From contig NC_134982.1 in NCBI RefSeq assembly GCF_965638725.1, positions 42,646,799-42,710,798 on the forward strand: a stretch of 64,000 nucleotides of DNA. Reading direction: 5' to 3'. The DNA is from Aptenodytes patagonicus. Taxonomy: Eukaryota > Chordata > Aves > Sphenisciformes > Spheniscidae. Positions 37,031 to 50,600 of this stretch are shown here, piece after piece (the first letter of the stretch is position 1; every line of letters starts with the position of its first letter). A model generated the notes under the pieces. That model saw nothing but the letters and a program-made list of their open reading frames with translations. It was not told where the DNA came from and ran no database searches. The translations under genes were made by a program, and so were the position numbers.

Positions 37031-38311
37031 ATGCTGAAGAGGAAGTTACGGTTTTGCCACAACTCATGCTTCAGGCTTTTCTTGGGTCTAACTCTTATTT
37101 TAGTAATCATTTCAGTTTTGAAAGTTAACCAGAAACAGGACTTCTTAAATCGGAGACATCTAGAGCTGACAAAAGAACATCCTATTGCCAATGTTAACTG
37201 CACCAAGATTATAGAGGGGGATATAGAAGAAATTCAAAGGGTAAAGCTTGAGACGTTGTCGGTGTCATTTAAGAAACGCCCCAGACTAACAACAAATGAT
37301 TATATTAACATGACAGCGGACTGTGCCTCCTTCACCAAGACTAGGAAATACATTATGGAACCTCTCAGCAATGAAGAAGCAGAATTTCCAATTGCTTACT
37401 CAATAGTGGTTTATCACAAAATTGAGATGCTTGATAGACTTCTAAGATCAATCTATGCCCCTCAGAATTTTTACTGCATTCATGTTGACAAAAAGTCTCC
37501 AGAATCTTTTTTTGCTGCTGTGAAGGGAATAGTCTCATGTTTTGATAATGTCTTTATTTCCAGCCAGTTAGAGAGTGTTGTATATGCTTCATGGAGCAGG
37601 GTGCAGGCAGACATTAACTGCATGAAAGATCTCTACAGAAGAAGTTCAAACTGGAAATACCTAATAAACCTCTGTGGCATGGACTTTCCTATAAAGACCA
37701 ACCAGGAAATAGTAGAGAAATTAAAAGCCCTTAAAGGTGAAAACAGCCTGGAAACAGAAAAAATGCCTGTTTATAAAGAAGTAAGGTGGAAAAAACACCA
37801 TGAGATTATTGATGGTAAAATAAAGAACACAGGCACAGACAAACAACTACCGCCTCTCAGTACTCCAATTTTTTCTGGTAGTGCCTATTTTGTAGTTAGC
37901 AGAAGATTTGTAGAATACGTATTGGAAAGCAGCAAAATACTTAAGTTCATTGAGTGGGCAAAAGACACTTACAGCCCAGATGAGTACCTGTGGGCAACAA
38001 TTCAGAGAATCCCTGAAGTCCCGGGTGCAGTTTCCTCCAGTGTCAAGTATGATGTTTCTGACATGAATGCATTGGCCAGGTTTGTCAAGTGGCAGTACTT
38101 TGAAGGTGACATGTCCAAAGGTGCACCCTACCCACCATGCAGTGGAGTTCACGTTCGCTCTGTCTGTGTTTTTGGAGTAGGAGACCTAAACTGGATGCTA
38201 CGAAACCACCACTTCTTTGCCAATAAGTTTGACACTGATGTTGACCCTTTTGCGGTGAAATGTTTGGAAGAGTATTTGCGACACAAAGCTTTGTATCTGC
38301 AAAAGAACTAA
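37031..38311 (+). CDS. GCNT1: Core 2 beta-1,6-N-acetylglucosaminyltransferase 1
   Basis: This intronless 426-codon frame aligns over its full length with vertebrate GCNT1 (human 428). The enzyme adds GlcNAc in beta-1,6 linkage from UDP-GlcNAc to the GalNAc of core 1 O-glycans, making core 2 in the Golgi (family GT14, metal-independent). It is a type II membrane protein: short basic cytoplasmic tail, membrane anchor at about residues 14-32, stem, then lumenal catalytic domain from about 120. Sequons lie at N56 and N93. All nine conserved lumenal cysteines are present (57, 98, 149, 170, 197, 215, 370, 379, 411). Glu318 in SPDEYLW corresponds to the catalytic base (320 in mouse), and R376 and K399 to the UDP-binding pair (378, 401). 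The ATG has G at -3 and C at +4. No defect is seen. Confidence 0.97.
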   Translation: MLKRKLRFCHNSCFRLFLGLTLILVIISVLKVNQKQDFLNRRHLELTKEHPIANVNCTKIIEGDIEEIQRVKLETLSVSFKKRPRLTTNDYINMTADCASFTKTRKYIMEPLSNEEAEFPIAYSIVVYHKIEMLDRLLRSIYAPQNFYCIHVDKKSPESFFAAVKGIVSCFDNVFISSQLESVVYASWSRVQADINCMKDLYRRSSNWKYLINLCGMDFPIKTNQEIVEKLKALKGENSLETEKMPVYKEVRWKKHHEIIDGKIKNTGTDKQLPPLSTPIFSGSAYFVVSRRFVEYVLESSKILKFIEWAKDTYSPDEYLWATIQRIPEVPGAVSSSVKYDVSDMNALARFVKWQYFEGDMSKGAPYPPCSGVHVRSVCVFGVGDLNWMLRNHHFFANKFDTDVDPFAVKCLEEYLRHKALYLQKN

Positions 38312-39345
38312 AATACAGCATGCTCCTGTTATGAAACAGGTACAAATTGTATACAGCTATGTACTTTAACATAAATACAACTTCAACACACCGATGGTGT
38401 TGATGCTGATGATGGGTATTATGTTTCTCACCATGTTGGTGTGGTGGTGATGACACCCTCCTTGTGTTGTCCATGGACGAGGGGGAAAGAAGACATGTCT
38501 CAAGTGAAAATGGGGATGCCTTGTGTTGCACACTGAGGCTTGGAACTTTGGGTACAAAATCAAAGACAGAAATTTTTGGAAGGCCAACTATTTGGAATAT
38601 TTATTATCTAAAAGGTGTTATTAATGGGCTTCCTTGGCTAAACTATTTGTTTTAAGGCTTGGAAAAATGCATGTTGTTCATGGTTATTCCTCAGTTTTTT
38701 CCCATGAATGTAATGCTAGCTGGAAGGGAAAGACGAAGAGGAGGAAGAAAAAAAAAAAAGGAAAAAAGCAGCTGGACTGCACAGACTTCATACTGAGTAC
38801 TGAATGATCTCAGGAAAATAACATTAGAATTGATCTGAAAACTATACAAACAAGAATATACCAAAGCCAGCTGTCATCGTTTAACTTAAATCTGATTGCT
38901 GTAGTTCTGTAATATGTAATTCTTAATCCTCCTGAAAATTTCATCTTCAGCATGGAGTATTAAGGACTTGTGTTTAAATTTGTGTAGCCAAATCTTGCTT
39001 TTGTACTCTTAAACCCCCCTGGTAATGTGATGTAAAGTTTATACACTAGTTTGTAATTACATCTTCTCAGGGAAACCAGTTTTGTGCCTGATGAGTTAGA
39101 CTTGTAATTTTACACTTCTTACTGTATCAAGAGTCTTGCTTTTGGATCCAAAATGACTCAAGTTTCTCAAAAACTTAAAAGTACTGCAGTAGTGTCTAAA
39201 TGTCACTGGTGGAACTGCTGGTTTCTGCTTTCTGTCAAGCTCAACTTGCATTCCAGATTCTTTTAACATTGAGTGTGCAAAAATAAAGTTTTTTTTCTAA
39301 ATGATACCTCCTTTTCCTACAAATAAAGTCTTTCTAAAAAAAAGA
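38312..39345 (+). other. GCNT1: GCNT1 3' untranslated region (inferred)
   Basis: Noncoding AT-rich sequence after the TAA stop, with a purine-rich stretch near 38735-38770. It ends near two closely spaced AATAAA signals, and nothing beyond it resembles a continuing exon. The end point is estimated from those signals. Confidence 0.55.
39282..39327 (+). terminator. Paired polyadenylation signals for GCNT1
   Basis: AATAAA occurs at 39282-39287 and again at 39322-39327, about 970-1010 bases past the stop. The first is followed by a T-rich element. Cleavage near 39300-39345 is expected. Confidence 0.55.
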
Positions 39346-40116
39346 CCACCAAAAAATCCTAATGATGAAGACCTAAAATGTTTTTACTGTAGGTTGCCGT
39401 ACACAACTGAAGCTGCAGCTGAGGCAAGTCCTACCTTTCCTCTGTATGTTCATTCATTCATGTGTCTGTGCTTGTTTAGGTTTAGCTGATGCAGCTGATT
39501 TTTATTTATTTGCTGCTTTTTGGTGGAAGGGAAAGGAGGAAATCTGGATGAGTTTTGTTCTGGGTTAGGTCCCTGCTTAGTTTAGCTGCTGCAATGTGGC
39601 ACAGAAGCATGGTGATGAGAGAACAGGACACAGTGGGGGATGATATTATTTCTTTCCATATCAATTCAGGTTTGTCATGCATAGTTACTGCCAGGTGTCT
39701 CATCTTACTCCTGAGATGACAGTGGAATTCTTTACAGGCACTAGCAAATGGCAAAACAGACTAAATTTTTTGTTTCTCAAACTGTTGCTGTGATGGCAGC
39801 ATGTGTTTCTTACAAAGGTAGTTTGGTATGAAGTTTCTCCTAAGGTGTGCCCCAATACTTAGACATTAACATAATTAACATGATCATGCAAACAGCTAGG
39901 GAGGCAAGCAATTTAATCTCAAATAGGGCCTGTTCTTGCCAACCCCCACCTTCAAAACCACCTGAAAGCTGTTTAGGGAGTCTTCAGAGACTCCCACATG
40001 ACGCATAAATGGGTAATTAAAGCCTGTGAGCTGAGGCAGTGGGGTGATATACCCTGTCTTCCCCACCCTTTGGCTTTTCTACAAGAATGCTCTTATAGAT
40101 AGTTGTGCTCTACCAC

Positions 40117-40154
40117 CTTTGCACAAGCTACAACAACTTGTAGCTTGTGCAAAG
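40117..40154. repeat. Perfect 17-bp inverted repeat with 4-base loop
   Basis: CTTTGCACAAGCTACAA (40117-40133) is exactly reverse-complemented at 40138-40154, with loop CAAC. It would form a strong cruciform or RNA hairpin. It lies about 800 bases past the GCNT1 polyadenylation signals. No T-run follows. Confidence 0.95.
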
Positions 40155-43100
40155 TACAGCAACTACAACTAACTTCACTGCATACAGTACTGGGAAATTC
40201 CAGGAAATCATGTTATATTTTTAGCAGAAAGGAAGCTAGCTGGTTTTAAGAATTTCCGCCTAAAGACAAGCTACATGAATAGCTTCTGTGAGACCAGAAC
40301 TGCTAGTTCAAATAGACTGAAAAAGTGATAATGAAGTTCTCTGCACCGGGTGGACTGCTGACTCAATTGCTTGAAATCTGCTAGGCAGCTGGAGCAACAA
40401 CCCCTTTACCTACCTATTCCAGCCTGCTTTCTGCTTACTCATTTGTATAATACAATGAATGCCTGTCTGTGTCTACTGCTGCTGTAGATAGTGAAGATGC
40501 TACTTGACTAGGTGCTCCAAATGTTACTGTTTGGACAGGGTCAACAGAGATCCTGTGTACACTCACTGTATGTTCTGTTTTGTATGGAAGGGAAAATAGG
40601 ACACCATTGCTGTTTAGCATACATTCTCCATAAGATAAGGAGGAATTTCTTTTTCTTCTGGGGAAAGTGAATCACAAAAAACCCCACCTCCCTAAAACTG
40701 ACTTGTGGAAGAGACAGATCTCTACAGATCTAGTAGATTTTAAATTGTCTAGAAAGGCAATTTCATGAAAAGAACTCTTAATCTGTTGAACAAGTACCAA
40801 ATGTGCCAAAGGAAATTAATAGATTAATTAAAGGTATTGCAACTACACATACAGAAAAGACACTATAGCCAGCTATAATGGGTAGAGAAAGCAATCTAAC
40901 TTACATTATTATTTCACTGAATCTGCCAAGAAGCAACCAAAATAATCATCATCCTAGAGTTGAGCAACTTTGTGGCACCAACAAAACTCAAATAAAATCT
41001 AGATTATATCCCTTACTGACATCAGCAGCTAGTTTTTCATAACTTGTCTCAGTTTTCTACTAGATGTTTAGAGGACTGGAGTAAAAGTCTAGTACTAGCT
41101 TGAGTGAACATGAAAGAAAAATGCTTCACTGGTACTGCAGCAACAAGCTAATCCTGGTGCTGTGCTGCAGATGCTGGGCTCTTGTTTGAAATAGCTAAAA
41201 ATTAAAAAATAACACCAACCCTTCAACCATTAATTCTGAATACAGTGGTGCTCTACTAGAAGAAAACTGCTGGTTTACTCTGATCACCTTCAGGTTCCCT
41301 CTCAGGGAAGAAGGCAACACACAAACCTGCACCGGGATTGAACTTGGAAGCTGGACAGAGAATAGAGCAGTTAAAGTTGAAGCCGCGATGGTGGGTTCAG
41401 CTACGGTGCTGCCCAGGGCACTCAGAGTACCTGCTTTTTCCAGTCCTTGCTGCATGCACCCAGCTTACACCAGCCCTCGCACTGTGACCTTATCATCCTT
41501 TGAGCAGCTAGGAAGGAAACTGGTTTGCATTCTGCCTACTGAATAACCTTCTATTTTTTCCCCCCTATGTTTTAAAGCTCGTTCAGTTTCTCAGTCCAGC
41601 TCACCAGTGCTGGGAAGGAATGAGTAGCCAGTGAAACTGTTGCTGAAGTAACACATATGCTATTCAAAATCCCCTAACTTGTCTTTTAATTTTCCATAGC
41701 AGAATTTTTCAAAAGAGCTCAGTGCATCGGAGGCACTGCTCTAGTTCAGTCCCCACTTACACATAAGTGTTTTGAGTGGCCCTAATAATAATAACAATTT
41801 GCTTGGTTTACTGGTAATAATTGTGGTAACCAAGTATCCTGTATCACTAAGAGTCACCAGGCTGGCTCAAAGGCTGATTTGATCCCAGAAACCTAGCACT
41901 TGTGCTTTCATCTCCTTCCTGCCTTAGGTTTGGTTTGACAGGAAGCATGTGTTTGGTTCTCTCGCTGCTTCCTATCTAGCACAACAGACAGTGACAGGAA
42001 ACTTTTGAGATGAACACTGCAGTTATAATTAAGGTCGCCGTCCAGATCACCATTACTTGGTGCATTTTCAAGTGGCCTGACAATTAAAAATTGACCTGGG
42101 TTATAACATGAATGCATTAGAAGATGACAATGAAAGAAGAGGCCATATGCTCCAACATACTTGTACGGTGCTAATAAGGAGGACATAATCCTTTCCTCCA
42201 GATTCAGTGCTATTGCTAGCTCTGAATGGCTGTGGCAGTCATTAAAAATAATAAAAGTTATTTAATTTAAGTTCTGTTGTAATATTTCACTGTTTTATAG
42301 CTTCTTTTCATCTTGAAAATTTTAGTGGTGGATTGTTTTAGTCACTTACAGAATATATAAAAGAGCTAGTATTATAGTGAGCACCTCTTCAATCAATTAA
42401 AACATGGGAAATTGTATTATGTAAAATGGCTTCCCGATTCCAGTTAGCAATACCATTCATCCTCAGCTTAACATTTCAATAATCTAGTAGACCAGTCTCC
42501 ATAGTTTTCAAATATTTTTCTTTCCAATAGATCAGTTTCCTTAATTGTGCTTTTAATGCCCTAGACTGCAGTGTGGTAAATTAACAGTAACCTGCTTTTG
42601 ACAGGCAAGGAGCCTTCCAGGTGCCTTAGCAGACAAAAAAAGGCAATACCCTTTAGATTATGTTCTTTATTCCAAATCAAGTCACTCAACTTTTCCCAGA
42701 TATTTTCACTCAGTTTTCAAGAATCTGCACTAATCTGATTTATCAAGTTATTTTCCTCATATGTGTCCTGAGGTTTTCTATTTTATAACTGAAATGAGTC
42801 AGTTTCTTACTCTTTGCATACAAATAATAGTTTGGGGTTTTTTCTTCTTTTTTTTTTTCTTTTCTTTTTCTGGGTCAGCCACTAACCTCACACAGATCCT
42901 TTGTATTTGCATTATGGTTTCCCTTATTTGCCTTGCCTTATGTTACAATCTCTTCAGACAGGGAAATATTTTACTCAGTGCCCTCATTTAAATTCTGTGG
43001 CTCTGAAACTGAGCTTTGCTGTTGGAGTCTTACACGTGGTTGGGTTCTTCTAGGATCTGCCAGTATTCATTTTAGTTTGTCTGTCTTCTGTAGGTATAAT

Positions 43101-45784
43101 AGAGCTTGACAAGAAAAGTTAAGAACACAACCAAATCCTTGAATTCAAACCAATGTATGTAAAAATATATTGTTTTCCCCAAAATACCTAAGTTGTGTAG
43201 ATAAAAAAGATGATATAGAAAAAAATTCAGCTAAGAAAAACATGTCAGGATGGGCCCTGAGCAGATGTCATCTGTTAAAATCCATGTCGCATACTCCAAG
43301 ACAGGATGCTGGAAATTTTTCTGACAGATACTGGTCTAACCATACTTTTTAAAAATAATTTCCTCTGGATTTGGGAACCTAGGCCTACTGGGAGATCCAG
43401 TCACATACAAGTAATGATCTTTTATTCTATACTATGAAATCATATGAATTTTACCTATCTTCATATTTTTTTATTTTTTAAAGACTTGACCCTACCTTCA
43501 TTCTCTCATTTAAACAAGCAGTATTTCAGAAATCTTTTAGCAGAAAATGTTTAGGTACTAAAGTCTCCACTAACTTTCATGAAATTAGTTTGTCTACATC
43601 AAAACCCTTTATCTCTCTTCCTTTCAACCAACTCGCCTTTGCTGCATGTGGGGGTGGGGAGCAGAAATGGTCATATGGCTTCAAAGTATATTTTACTAAC
43701 GGGTATGTGATAGAGAAAGTAAAAGTTGTGGCTTAGCATCAACAGTTATGGGTGAGTCTTTCGTATATTTTGGCACCAGCTGTGTGAATTGCATTAGTGA
43801 TGCTGGAAAGAGGAATTTCCCAGTGTTGATGTGAAATGAGTTTAGTATGGAAAACATTCTGGAAAAGTGCACATCACCTGTCTGTAGGTAATGCTCGTAA
43901 TCCCATTTAATAGCAGACTGATGTTAATTAAGCATGTTGCTTGCACCAGGCAGTTAAACATCAATTACCTCTTTGAACCACTAAATTATTAGGACAATGT
44001 TGTAATACCTCCTCTACAAGCAGGAGTTTAAATGCTGTCACCCTTAACTTCAAGTTAATCCCAGGCACCCTTTGTGCCTTTTCAAGTTTAAGGCAGATAG
44101 GTCCTTCTGCAAAAATCAGCAAACCTGTTGTTAACAACACACCAACTCTTGCTGGCCAGGCCAGGTGCCCTCCTGCCCCCATGGGGCTCTTGAGCCCAAA
44201 TGAGCCCAGTGGATTAATTTATTCTGGACCAGGCAGTGCTGTTTTAGCTACCTGCGTGGCATGTCTGTGCTGGGCATACAGCGCAAGGAGATGCTCTTAA
44301 GAAATAACATATCACACACTTGTAAGCCTTGCATCCTGACGCATTCAATTCCTATTGCTACAGGGGCCCCAAAGAGCAGAGGGGATTTGCTTTTACACCG
44401 GAGCAAACCCAGGTGAACCTGCTTTGGGGCAGTGAGACCAAAAGCATTTATTCTTTCTTCTGTGCATGTGGCACTGTAGCACTGAGCGGCTGTTGCCTGA
44501 GAGATACATAAATCCTTAACAACAATCAGAAAGCAATGAAACTTAAAGAGTTCAGAAAAAAAAATCCAGACTACACAACTCAGGTACATCTTCTTTAAGG
44601 ACTTCTGCTAGAAGGTAAAATACAAGCACCACGCATACTCTTCCCTCCCTCTTTTCCTCCCTCCCTCCCCACTAAATTTAATTTGAATTGCTGCCGTGCC
44701 AGGAAACTCGGCAAACAGGGTGTTTAGTAACTGAGATAATGCCCCTGCTCCCATGCCTGCTCCCTAGGGCAACTCATCTTTGGAGAGCTCTTGTCAAATG
44801 ACCAAAACCAGAAGGGGCAGAGAGAAACTTAATTTTGTTTTCACAGGAACTAGTCAAAGTATTTTGCCTTTGCTGCTTTTTAACCTTTTCTGCCTGCTTA
44901 CCCACTGCAGCTGAGGGCACAGAGAAAAAGAAGGTCTCTTCCTCAGTATCTCCAGTCTCATGGGCTTTCTCCTTCCTTAGCAAACAAGACTTTTCCCATG
45001 CTTGCCTCCTTTGTTCATGGTCTCCTGCCTCCTTTTCTCCTCCTGCCATGATCCACTGAGAAGAGAGGGCGCATCTGAAAGAAACGCTAACAGACCTTGC
45101 CAAACATTACTTCAGGTGGCCAAGGTACAAGAAGAAGCGAAGTTTCAGTAAAACTATTTTCAATGGGGTTACAGATCCTACTCAGGGCAAGAGTACTTAA
45201 TTGCTTTCGTCCTGAAGGCTGTCTTCTCCCCGCCAGCTTCCCATCCCCTGGGTCCCAGCGATATCTAGGCTGAAAATATGGTGCAAGTCCCCTTTAACTA
45301 TGTATATAGGCAGAAGAATCCTTTGGTGGATTACCTGTCCAGCTTTATTCTGCAGTCTATGCTGAATCTGAAAATCTTTCTAAAATGATACAATGATTAT
45401 ATATTCAGATGCACAGGGAAAATAAATGAGGTTTCTCTCCACAGCTGAAATCTTTCTAGGTACTTCCTAATCAGTAAAATTTGTAAACACACACTTTTTT
45501 CCTTTTTGAATTACAATTCAAAATAAGAACTACTACATACATCACATTTACAATTTTGCTACATTTACTTAAGTGTAAGAGTAATGGACTGACATTCAGG
45601 ATAAAATAGAAATTTGAGTCATGGATGAAGGTTCCTATTTAGAAATAGTTTTCACTATTTTAACACAACACTTAAAAGATATTTCTTAGGTTCTATAGGA
45701 CTTTTCATAAAAAGCAATCAAACAGAAATGTTTTAAATTGAGTACAGTCACTTCTGCACTGTTGTATAACTGAGAGGCATACTC

Positions 45785-45801
45785 ATTTATTTATTTATTT
45801 A
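45785..45801. repeat. (ATTT)n microsatellite
   Basis: About four tandem ATTT units. Confidence 0.8.
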
Positions 45802-46869
45802 GGGGAAGGACGAGCAGAATAACTTCTTCCATATCTCAGAGTAGCTCTAGGCTTAAATACCTCCGTGGAAGGGGAGCAACTAGTGCAGAGAAAGTGGGAC
45901 TTAGAGAATGGATTAGATCTTGCATGTAAGGGGTGACTTTGTTTCTCAATTTGGTAGCTATTTCTTAGTTTAATTTTTTAGTAAATTCAGAATCTCAAAA
46001 CCTCTTAAGTATAATTGCTTTTGCATGGCTGCCATTTATTTGGCAGAGAATAATTAAAAAGCTCCAGGGTTTTCTTTTAAATGAAACCCTCAGCTGCAAC
46101 TGTCAAGTTCAGTTTTCAACAGAATTCTTAAAATAAATACTTTGGGAAAGAGGAGTCGTTCCTAAATGTCTCTGATCTATCTTCATGAGGATGTAGTCCC
46201 AAAAACCTCAAAGCCCACAAAAGCTCAATATTTTTCAGGTCTAACTAAAACAGTATTGAGCTATATACCACTAGGATTTTGTATATTTCTGAAGTCGTAT
46301 TTCTTTTACCTGTGAATGTATCGAAATCTGCAGTCAATATAGCGGACTTTCACCCTTCTTGACCTTTAAAGATTGAATTTTTACTAGTAGGCTGAAGAAC
46401 ACTCAGAAGATATTAAATCTGCTAGACTGGCAGCTCAGCTGTGTAATCCGTGTACTTCAGTTAATTTTCATGAAACTATGAGAAATTTCCACCAACTAAG
46501 CATCTTTCTAGCATTAAAAATAGTCACGTGGAAATTTTTCAAATGAGAGGGAAAATCGTCCACAAGGCTAACTTTCATCATCTGAAGATGAATGACATAG
46601 ACTGGAGCAGTCTCTCAAAAAATTAAAAGTATGTTAAAAGCAGAAAACACTGGAAAGTGACAGTCACAGTGGAACAGAATGATAAGCAACATATCAAAAT
46701 ATTTCATATAGCTCTGTCGGAGATGCTATTGTTAGTGGTTCAGCACTAGTCACCAGTTGCTTTCATCCAGTGGAGGTTAAACAGCATATTTGGACCAGCT
46801 GCTGGATAGAGGGTGGTGATTTAATGACAGAGGCTGAGGTACTTGGTGGCTTTCAAGTGAGCCCTCAAC

Positions 46870-47665
46870 CTACCCATGCCCCTGAGACCAGTTGGGCTGC
46901 ACCCAAGGGTGCTGAGGGAGCTATCCGACGTCCTCGCAAGGCTGCTCTCCTTCAGTTCTGACAAGTCATGGAGACTGGAGGTGGCCTCCAATGACCAAAA
47001 CAAAGCAAATGTTGTACCCGTCTTCAAAGAAGGGCAAATGGAACAATCTGGGGAACTACAGGCTGGTTGGCCTTGGTTTTGGTCCCTGGGAAAATCGCAG
47101 GTGGAGCAAGAACTCTTGGGCGTGTATGAGCACACGAGGGAGAAGACAGGGACTGGGAATAGTCGGCAAGGATTAATCGAGGCTAAATGATGCCTGACCT
47201 GCTGGATGGTGGTCTGTGATAAAATGACTGGATTTGTGGATGAGGGGAGAGCAGTAGATGTGGTTGGCCTGGATGTACATTAGCAAGGCTTCAACAGGCA
47301 CTGTGAGGAGAGGCAGCAAGAGCTGGACTGGAGAAGGGCAGCTTCGAGGTGCCCGCTTTACCTACGAGGAGGTTACCAGGGACCAGGCTTTTTGCCAGTG
47401 GTGGCCATAAATGGAAACAGGAGATTTGCCAGCTAGAAAAAGCGGGGATGGGGAATTTCCATGGCAGGATAACTAAGTACTGGGACAGGCTGCCTGGAGA
47501 GGCTGTGCTGTCTCAGTCCTTGGGGGATTTCAAGCCCTGGCCACATAAAGCCCTGAGCAACCGTGTCTGACCCCACAGCTGAACCTGCCTTGGGCAGGGG
47601 GTTGGACTGGAGACCTCCTGCAGTCCATGCCAGCCCATGTGACTGTTTTTCTATATTTCTCCAGC
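46870..47665 (+). mobile_element. Degenerate CR1 LINE fragment (reverse transcriptase part and 3' end)
   Basis: Translated pieces recall the CR1 reverse transcriptase motif series: a DVLARLL..SW segment, then NVVPVFKEG, then a disrupted counterpart of the GNYRLVGL motif, spread over more than one frame. Downstream, about 47210-47300, is the stretch corresponding to DEMTGLVDEGRAVDVV. The region 47470-47640 resembles the CR1 3' end (GGGACAGGCTGCCTGGAGAG and GGTTGGACTGGAGACCTCCTG). Several frameshifts and an internal deletion between the polymerase and 3' parts show it is dead and old. The terminal ATTCTATG-type repeats are worn away. CR1 is the main LINE of birds and reptiles, which supports the source assignment. 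Confidence 0.85.
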
Positions 47666-50600
47666 AGTTATACAGTTACAAAACCACTCCAAAGGAATGA
47701 GAGCTGAAGAAAAATATTTCCAGAGTCAGATAACCCATTTCTTATGCACTGAATGTTTTAAACAATATGTAATACCTGAGGCTTGCTGTAAGTCTTTTCC
47801 CATGTTGCACACATCCACTTTGTCACCCCCACAAATACCAGTCCCCACAAAGCCCCAACACATTGTTCCCTTTTTTCACCTGTTCTGTTATTTTTAACTT
47901 AGTATTCTTTTCACAAGAATACTGCCGCATCTGTCTGGGATTAAATTTCATCAAATGTTTGCTTACAGTAATATACATACAGAGCATTACACTCTGAGGT
48001 GGGCAGGCTGCTTACTACATGTAATGTAAAGGTATCTGCCCATTACTGGCAGTTGTATTTCAGAGGATCAATTAGCCGAGATGAAGCTGGGAGTAATGAT
48101 TTAAAAAAAAAAAAGCTAGGAAATAATGAAGACACTTAGCACTTTCCGGCACTGTTGTGACAACCATTTGGCTCTGCTCACATCCTCAAATGAAGCCACA
48201 AACTAATCCATTCGTGTGATACAACAGTGGGATGCTAGGAGATGTGTCCCCGCTTTTTCTTGGAGTGCAGTCAGAAGGAAAATCAGTCTGCACTTGTACA
48301 AGTCCCTCTTTGGACACAAAGAGGAGTCAGCACAATCAGGTCAATCTTCTATGTGCTGCTCTAAGAAGGTATTTGGCTTTTTGGCCATTTAAAGATTGTT
48401 GTAAAGGTAGCTATAATGATGAACTGTAGGAAAGCAAATCTGTTTTGTGTGATTATTTTCATGTGGGCTCTCTCTTTCCTTCCTAGGAAGGTCTGTATGT
48501 CTGGACATGTATGGTACTTTTAAAAACTACTGTAAAAAAGGCTAGATGCATGTGTGTTTGTGTAGCTTGTCATCTCTTTGGACAGGCGAAGGTACTTAGA
48601 GTAGTTTGTACTGAGAAACCACATTATGCAGTCCTTTGATGGGAACTTGATACCTAATATGTAGTCTATCAATCCCATGCAAAAGCTTGGCTTAGAATTG
48701 GTGCATCAGAATATACCAATGGAAGTATTATTCTTTATATATAGGCATTGGGGTTACAGTAGTATAAATGATTTTTGGCAGAAGGCAGTATTTGGTTAAA
48801 TGTTTGTTAAGTGCTACTCTCTTTAATTGCTGGAAAAAAAGAAGAAAAAATAATTCCACCAAAATGATTTCACTTTCTGCAGAGTGCTCTGTGTCATTTG
48901 TTGGCAAAGGTAATGGAAGGAAAAATATCAGCAACAAAAAGTGACCATGAGATGGTTTTTTTACATTAACAGCACTGGCTCCAACTTTCTTTCCCATATT
49001 TGGTATTGCCTAAACTGCAGTAAACGACTATGATACAATTTGTATTTCAAACTGCTAGCCTTGGCCAATTTTCAAAAAGCACCTAATGTGGCAACTTGGA
49101 TAGCTTTGTCCAAAATTACATCCCTGTCCCCCTGCACCTGAAGTTAGAGGCATCTTCTTTCCATCATATTCTTATCTTTGATCTTTCATGCTTTACCTAA
49201 ACATGTGAATCTACATCTCTCCTTCCACCTGGCCCGGCCCATGCTGCATAGCTCAGCACCGAGTTTGTTTTTAAGTCTGCACAAAGACATACTGCTGTAG
49301 GCACACTCAGAAAGCTTTCATTCCCTTCCCCTCCCCTCTGTCTTAGAAGAACAGCACACCCTCTGTTTTTTAGAAGAATAGGAAATACATGTCTGTCTAC
49401 ACAGGAATTTGGTCTCTTCTCTAAAGAAGTCACCAGCTCTATAGAGACAAGTGGGTTAAAGACAAACCCTTCTCCATACTATCGCCTTGGCCAGCCCCAT
49501 GCAGCTGGTAACTCCCTGTGCCAGTTGTTCATGCTCTCTATGGAGCCTGGCACTTGAGCCCAGAACAGGGAATCAGGCACATACTTCCAACATCCCTCTG
49601 GAAGAACATTTTAAATGCTGTCTGTAAATGCAGCCCAATGTGCACATGTTCACTGATGTTTGCAGACCTCTGTGCAGATATTGCATGCTATTCGCACTTC
49701 GTAATTCTAAAGGAGGAAGTATCGCTCTATTTGTCATATGTCAGGTTTCTTGTGTCATTCTCTGAGGTTATGGTACAAACCAATCAATATCAGAGGCACA
49801 CCACCAGGGAGGGTGGCTCAGACTGATGGTTAAGTCTCAAGAACTGACATTTGAAAAATGCCAGGCAGGAGAATTCAGGAAAACACATCAAAGCAATACA
49901 AGTTACAGTAGCCTGGACTCTGTATAGTTTCAGAAAGAAAAGTTTATCAACCTCAAAATGCTTATGCAAATGAACCTCAGCTGGAGAAAAAACCCTCACT
50001 ACCCTGCCTTTTAAACATCTTGTCTATTACCATATAGAAGATTCTTTGCCTTTATTAAAAAAATGGCAGGTAGAATACAATGTCAGCCTGAGCGTTAAAT
50101 GGCAATCTGTAGAAAAGGATTAGGCTGTTGGATAAAACACTGTCAAATAATATCTAAGTATATTTCAAGAGGCCATTGGAATTTTTTTCTCACTGAATCA
50201 ATTCCAGTGCCGCAGTTCAACATGCAAATCCTGGCTTCAGAGCTGCTCAGCCCCCATTTGATCATGTTATTCCTGCCATAAGGAGTCCAGCTGCTGGGCA
50301 GACTTGAGGCTCCATGATGCAATTTCAGTGTCTACTGTGCATTCCAAGAGGGTTCACACAGTACATTTTTTGTTAGACAAAGAACATCAGCAGAAGTTTA
50401 GAAAGCACAGTGACTTCTAGGCAAACTGAAGTTGTCTAAATTAACTTAGAGCCAAAAAAAGTCTTAAAAATGAGCTGTGAAAAGCAAAACCAGTGATGAG
50501 ACTCTGCTTAGCACAAGCACTTCCTTTTTTCACATAGTAGAGAGATGGTAAGAAGGGACAGAGCATTCAGTGTTAGATGTGAAGAAGTGGCTAGGGAAGC

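Larger units (their letters stand above)
39350..46869. other. Noncoding DNA downstream of GCNT1
   Basis: No exon recognised on either strand. In human the next gene is PRUNE2 on the opposite strand; I looked for its C-terminal BCH-domain motifs and found none. It contains a 17-bp hairpin (40117-40154) and a TTTA microsatellite (45785-45801). Confidence 0.55.

Noticed and set aside
37847-38531. Antisense ORFs of 101 and 148 codons over GCNT1
   Set aside because: They are shadows of the GCNT1 coding frame and its 3'UTR, with no independent support.
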